Below are positions 61,753-64,000 of a DNA stretch of 64,000 nt, piece after piece. The stretch's first letter is position 1; the number at the start of each line of letters is the position of its first letter. The notes under the pieces are model-generated. The model saw only the letters and a list, made by a program, of their open reading frames with translations. It made no database searches and was not told the origin of the DNA. A program made the translations under genes and the position numbers. Source of the DNA: an uncultured Desulfobacteraceae bacterium (GTDB taxonomy: Bacteria; Desulfobacterota; Desulfobacteria; Desulfobacterales; UBA5852); contig CAJXSL010000005.1 of assembly GCA_913060875.1 (NCBI GenBank), positions 62,001-126,000 of the forward strand. The letters run 5' to 3'.

Positions 61753-63789
61753 ATGAAGCGAACCCCCAAAATTGACAATATCCGCAATATCGGCATCATT
61801 GCCCATATCGACGCCGGCAAGACCACGGTCACCGAACGCATCCTCTACTATACGGGCAAATCCTATAAAATCGGCGAGGTGCACGATGGCGAGGCCGTGA
61901 TGGACTGGATGGTGGATGAACAGGAGCGCGGCATCACCATTACATCTGCCGTGACCACCTGCAACTGGCAGGGTACCGACGTCCAGGTCATCGACACCCC
62001 CGGGCACGTGGATTTCACCATCGAAGTGGAACGCTCCCTGCGGGTTCTGGACGGTGCCGTGGGGGTGTTCTGTGCTGTGGGCGGTGTGGAGCCCCAGTCC
62101 GAAACGGTCTGGCGCCAGGCGGACAAATACAACGTGCCCAAAATTGCTTTCGTCAACAAACTGGACCGGGTCGGGGCCGATTTTTTCCGTACCGTCGAGG
62201 AGATGAAGGAGCGCCTCAATGCCGCCCCCCTGCTGCTGCAGATCCCCTGTGGCTCCGAAGATCGGCTTGAAGGGGTTTTCGATCTGGTCCAAATGCAAAA
62301 GATCGTGTGGGACGACGAAACCCTGGGCGCTTCTTATACGACCCACGACCTGAGCCCGGCTGAGAAAGAAGAGCTCGCCCCCCATCGCGAACAAATGCTG
62401 GAAACCCTGGCCGAGGTCGACGACCAGATCATGGAAGCCTACCTGAACGAAGCGCCCATCGACGCCGACATGTTGAAAGACGCGATCCGGCGGGCCACCA
62501 TCGCCCTGGAGCGCGTGCCGGTATTGTGCGGCAGTGCCCTGAAAAACAAAGGCATCCAACCCCTTCTGGATGCCATCGTCCGCTATCTGCCCAGTCCCCT
62601 GGATATCCCCGCCATCAAAGGAACCCATCCCGAAAGCGGGGAAACGATCGAGTGTCCGCCCAAGGACAAGGCGCCCCTGGCGGCCCTCATCTTCAAGGTA
62701 TCCATGATCGAAGGCCGCAAAATGAGCTACGCCCGGGTCTACAGCGGCAAACTCAAGGCCGGGGAGGAAGTCTACAACGCCATCCGTAAAAAAAAGGAGC
62801 GCATCTCCCGTATCCTGATGATGCATGCCAACAAACGGGACCGTATCGACGAAGCCGGTGCCGGGGGTATCGTCGGCATCGTGGGGCCCAAGGAATCGTC
62901 CACCGGCGAGACCCTCTGCCATGCCGATGCACCGGTATGCCTGGAGGATATCGAGACCTACCAGCCGGTGATATCCGTGGCGGTGGAACCCAAAACCCAC
63001 GCCGACCAGGAAAAGATCGACGGCGTCCTGAATAAATTCCTGGCTGAAGACCCCACCCTGAAAGTGAAAATCGACGAGGACACGGGCCAGACAATTCTAT
63101 CCGGTATGGGGGAATTGCATCTTGAGATCATCATCAGCCGCATGCTGCGGGAATTCAAGACCAGCGTCAACGTCGGCAAACCCCAGGTGGTCTACCGCGA
63201 AACCATCGCGTCCGCCGGCGAGGGCCAGGCGGTTTTCGACAAGGAAGTGGCCGGCCATCGGCATTTCGGGGATGTGACCCTGCGGCTGACCCCCCTGCCC
63301 CGGGGCACGGGCAATACCTTTATCAGCCGCGTTACAGAGGGCCAGATCCCAGCCGACTTCGTGCCGGCGGTCGAGCAGGGCGTCATGGAGTCATTGGAAA
63401 GCGGCACCCTCATGGGCTACCCGGTGGTGGACATCCAGGCCGAACTCGTCGGTGGCAGCTTCAAGGAATCCCAGGGGACGGAACTGGCTTACAGGGTGAG
63501 TGCCTCAATGGCCTGCCGAGAAGCCCTGGCCCAGGGCAGCCCTTTCCTGCTGGATCCCATCATGAAAGTGGAAGTGTTCGTTCCGGAAACGTTTATGGGA
63601 GAGGTGATCGGCGATCTCAATGCCCGGGGCGGCAAGGTCGATGCCATCGAGCACCGCTCCGGCCAGCAGGCCATCACGGCCAGCGTTCCGCTGGCCCGCA
63701 TGTTCGGCTATTCCACCGCCCTGCGTTCGGCCAGTCAGGGACGGGGCACCTTTTCCATGCACTTTTCCCATTTCGACCGGAGCGGATGA
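61753..63789 (+). CDS. fusA: Elongation factor G
   Basis: The protein has 678 residues. GTPase motifs are [13 protein letters not shown] (G1), [13 protein letters not shown] (G2/switch), [10 protein letters not shown] (G3) and FVNKLDRVG (G4). Domains II-V follow, including [15 protein letters not shown] and domain [23 protein letters not shown]. It translocates tRNA and mRNA on the ribosome. It is not next to rpsG or tuf, so it may be a second EF-G copy (EF-G2-like, which is also involved in recycling), slightly shorter than the usual ~695 residues. Functional partition is inference. Confidence 0.9.
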   Translation: MKRTPKIDNIRNIGIIAHIDAGKTTVTERILYYTGKSYKIGEVHDGEAVMDWMVDEQERGITITSAVTTCNWQGTDVQVIDTPGHVDFTIEVERSLRVLDGAVGVFCAVGGVEPQSETVWRQADKYNVPKIAFVNKLDRVGADFFRTVEEMKERLNAAPLLLQIPCGSEDRLEGVFDLVQMQKIVWDDETLGASYTTHDLSPAEKEELAPHREQMLETLAEVDDQIMEAYLNEAPIDADMLKDAIRRATIALERVPVLCGSALKNKGIQPLLDAIVRYLPSPLDIPAIKGTHPESGETIECPPKDKAPLAALIFKVSMIEGRKMSYARVYSGKLKAGEEVYNAIRKKKERISRILMMHANKRDRIDEAGAGGIVGIVGPKESSTGETLCHADAPVCLEDIETYQPVISVAVEPKTHADQEKIDGVLNKFLAEDPTLKVKIDEDTGQTILSGMGELHLEIIISRMLREFKTSVNVGKPQVVYRETIASAGEGQAVFDKEVAGHRHFGDVTLRLTPLPRGTGNTFISRVTEGQIPADFVPAVEQGVMESLESGTLMGYPVVDIQAELVGGSFKESQGTELAYRVSASMACREALAQGSPFLLDPIMKVEVFVPETFMGEVIGDLNARGGKVDAIEHRSGQQAITASVPLARMFGYSTALRSASQGRGTFSMHFSHFDRSG

Positions 63790-63796
63790 CCGTCCG

Positions 63797-64000
63797 TCAT
63801 TGTCGCGGTTTATTGTTTTTTTTCTTGTTTTTATTGGAATCCCTGGCGGCGGTTTCGATTTTGGCCAGCAACGCTTCCGTTGCCTTCCGCTGTTGGGGCG
63901 CCTGATCGAATTCCAGGGCCTTCTTGAGCTGGAAAGCGGCTTTTTTCATATCCCCCTTGCCATAGTAAAACCGCCCCAGATGGAAAAACGCATCGCCCTG
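63797..64000 (-). CDS. TPR-type protein, C-terminal end (start outside window)
   Basis: The minus-strand frame is open from the window edge to the TGA at 63797-63799, giving 67 residues. The repeat GDAFFHLGRFYYGKGDMKKAAFQLKKALEFDQ has the TPR spacing of small and aromatic residues, and a Lys/Asn-rich tail ends it. It converges with the EF-G gene. Confidence 0.7.
   Translation of the reverse strand, partial: QGDAFFHLGRFYYGKGDMKKAAFQLKKALEFDQAPQQRKATEALLAKIETAARDSNKNKKKNNKPRQ

Overview
The window reads as a chromosomal segment of a sulfate-reducing Desulfobacterota (former Deltaproteobacteria), most like the Desulfosarcina/Desulfococcus group. This is inferred from gene content: a NuoE/NuoF module with a RnfB-GltD fusion, a taurine (sulfonate) degradation locus, a molybdenum storage protein, a probable selenoprotein, and many dispersed foldback repeats between high-GC genes. 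No rRNA, tRNA or CRISPR was seen.

Left end (1-5.1 kb): the 3' part of a molybdenum storage protein gene, then an accessory patchwork with a large foldback element, a small basic protein, a PadR regulator, an archaeal-type ATPase, an unknown protein, and broken copies of padR and of a gene found intact at 12.9 kb. Island (5.1-12.85 kb): a visibly AT-rich run of six co-directional genes, all encoding exported proteins. One has FlgT/CsgG-like architecture and several others carry LPP20/FlgT-N-like segments. The island is bracketed by direct repeats of about 160 bp (4911-5067 and 13064-13226). It is the best candidate here for an undescribed system, probably an envelope assembly or secretion complex.

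Middle (12.9-39.8 kb): a TiaS-like protein, a MOT1-like molybdate/sulfate transporter, a Ca2+/Na+ antiporter, an acyl-CoA ligase, a nucleoside-recognition membrane protein, a glycosyltransferase, a PilZ protein, lysine 2,3-aminomutase, SerC and HisD. Next comes the minus-strand taurine locus gntR-xsc-tpa-ald. It converts taurine plus pyruvate through sulfoacetaldehyde to acetyl phosphate and sulfite, with alanine dehydrogenase regenerating pyruvate. A 26-bp perfect palindrome lies upstream of gntR. A ridA/threonine-synthase-like pair follows. Then come DegV, an unknown protein, citrate synthase, and upp-uraA for uracil salvage.

Right (40-64 kb): PriA; a DUF1573-type protein with an in-frame TGA at the first Cys of its CGCT motif, read here as selenocysteine; a HAD phosphatase; a zinc-ribbon protein; PolA; rhomboid protease; and RseC. 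A minus-strand NuoE / DRTGG / NuoF / RnfB-GltD operon follows. The purine and methylthioadenosine salvage run is PNP, two MtaD-type deaminases, adenine deaminase and MtnA, followed by an EF-G. A TPR protein runs off the end.

Foldback elements with related cores but different terminal arms are scattered throughout, and several abut stop codons.
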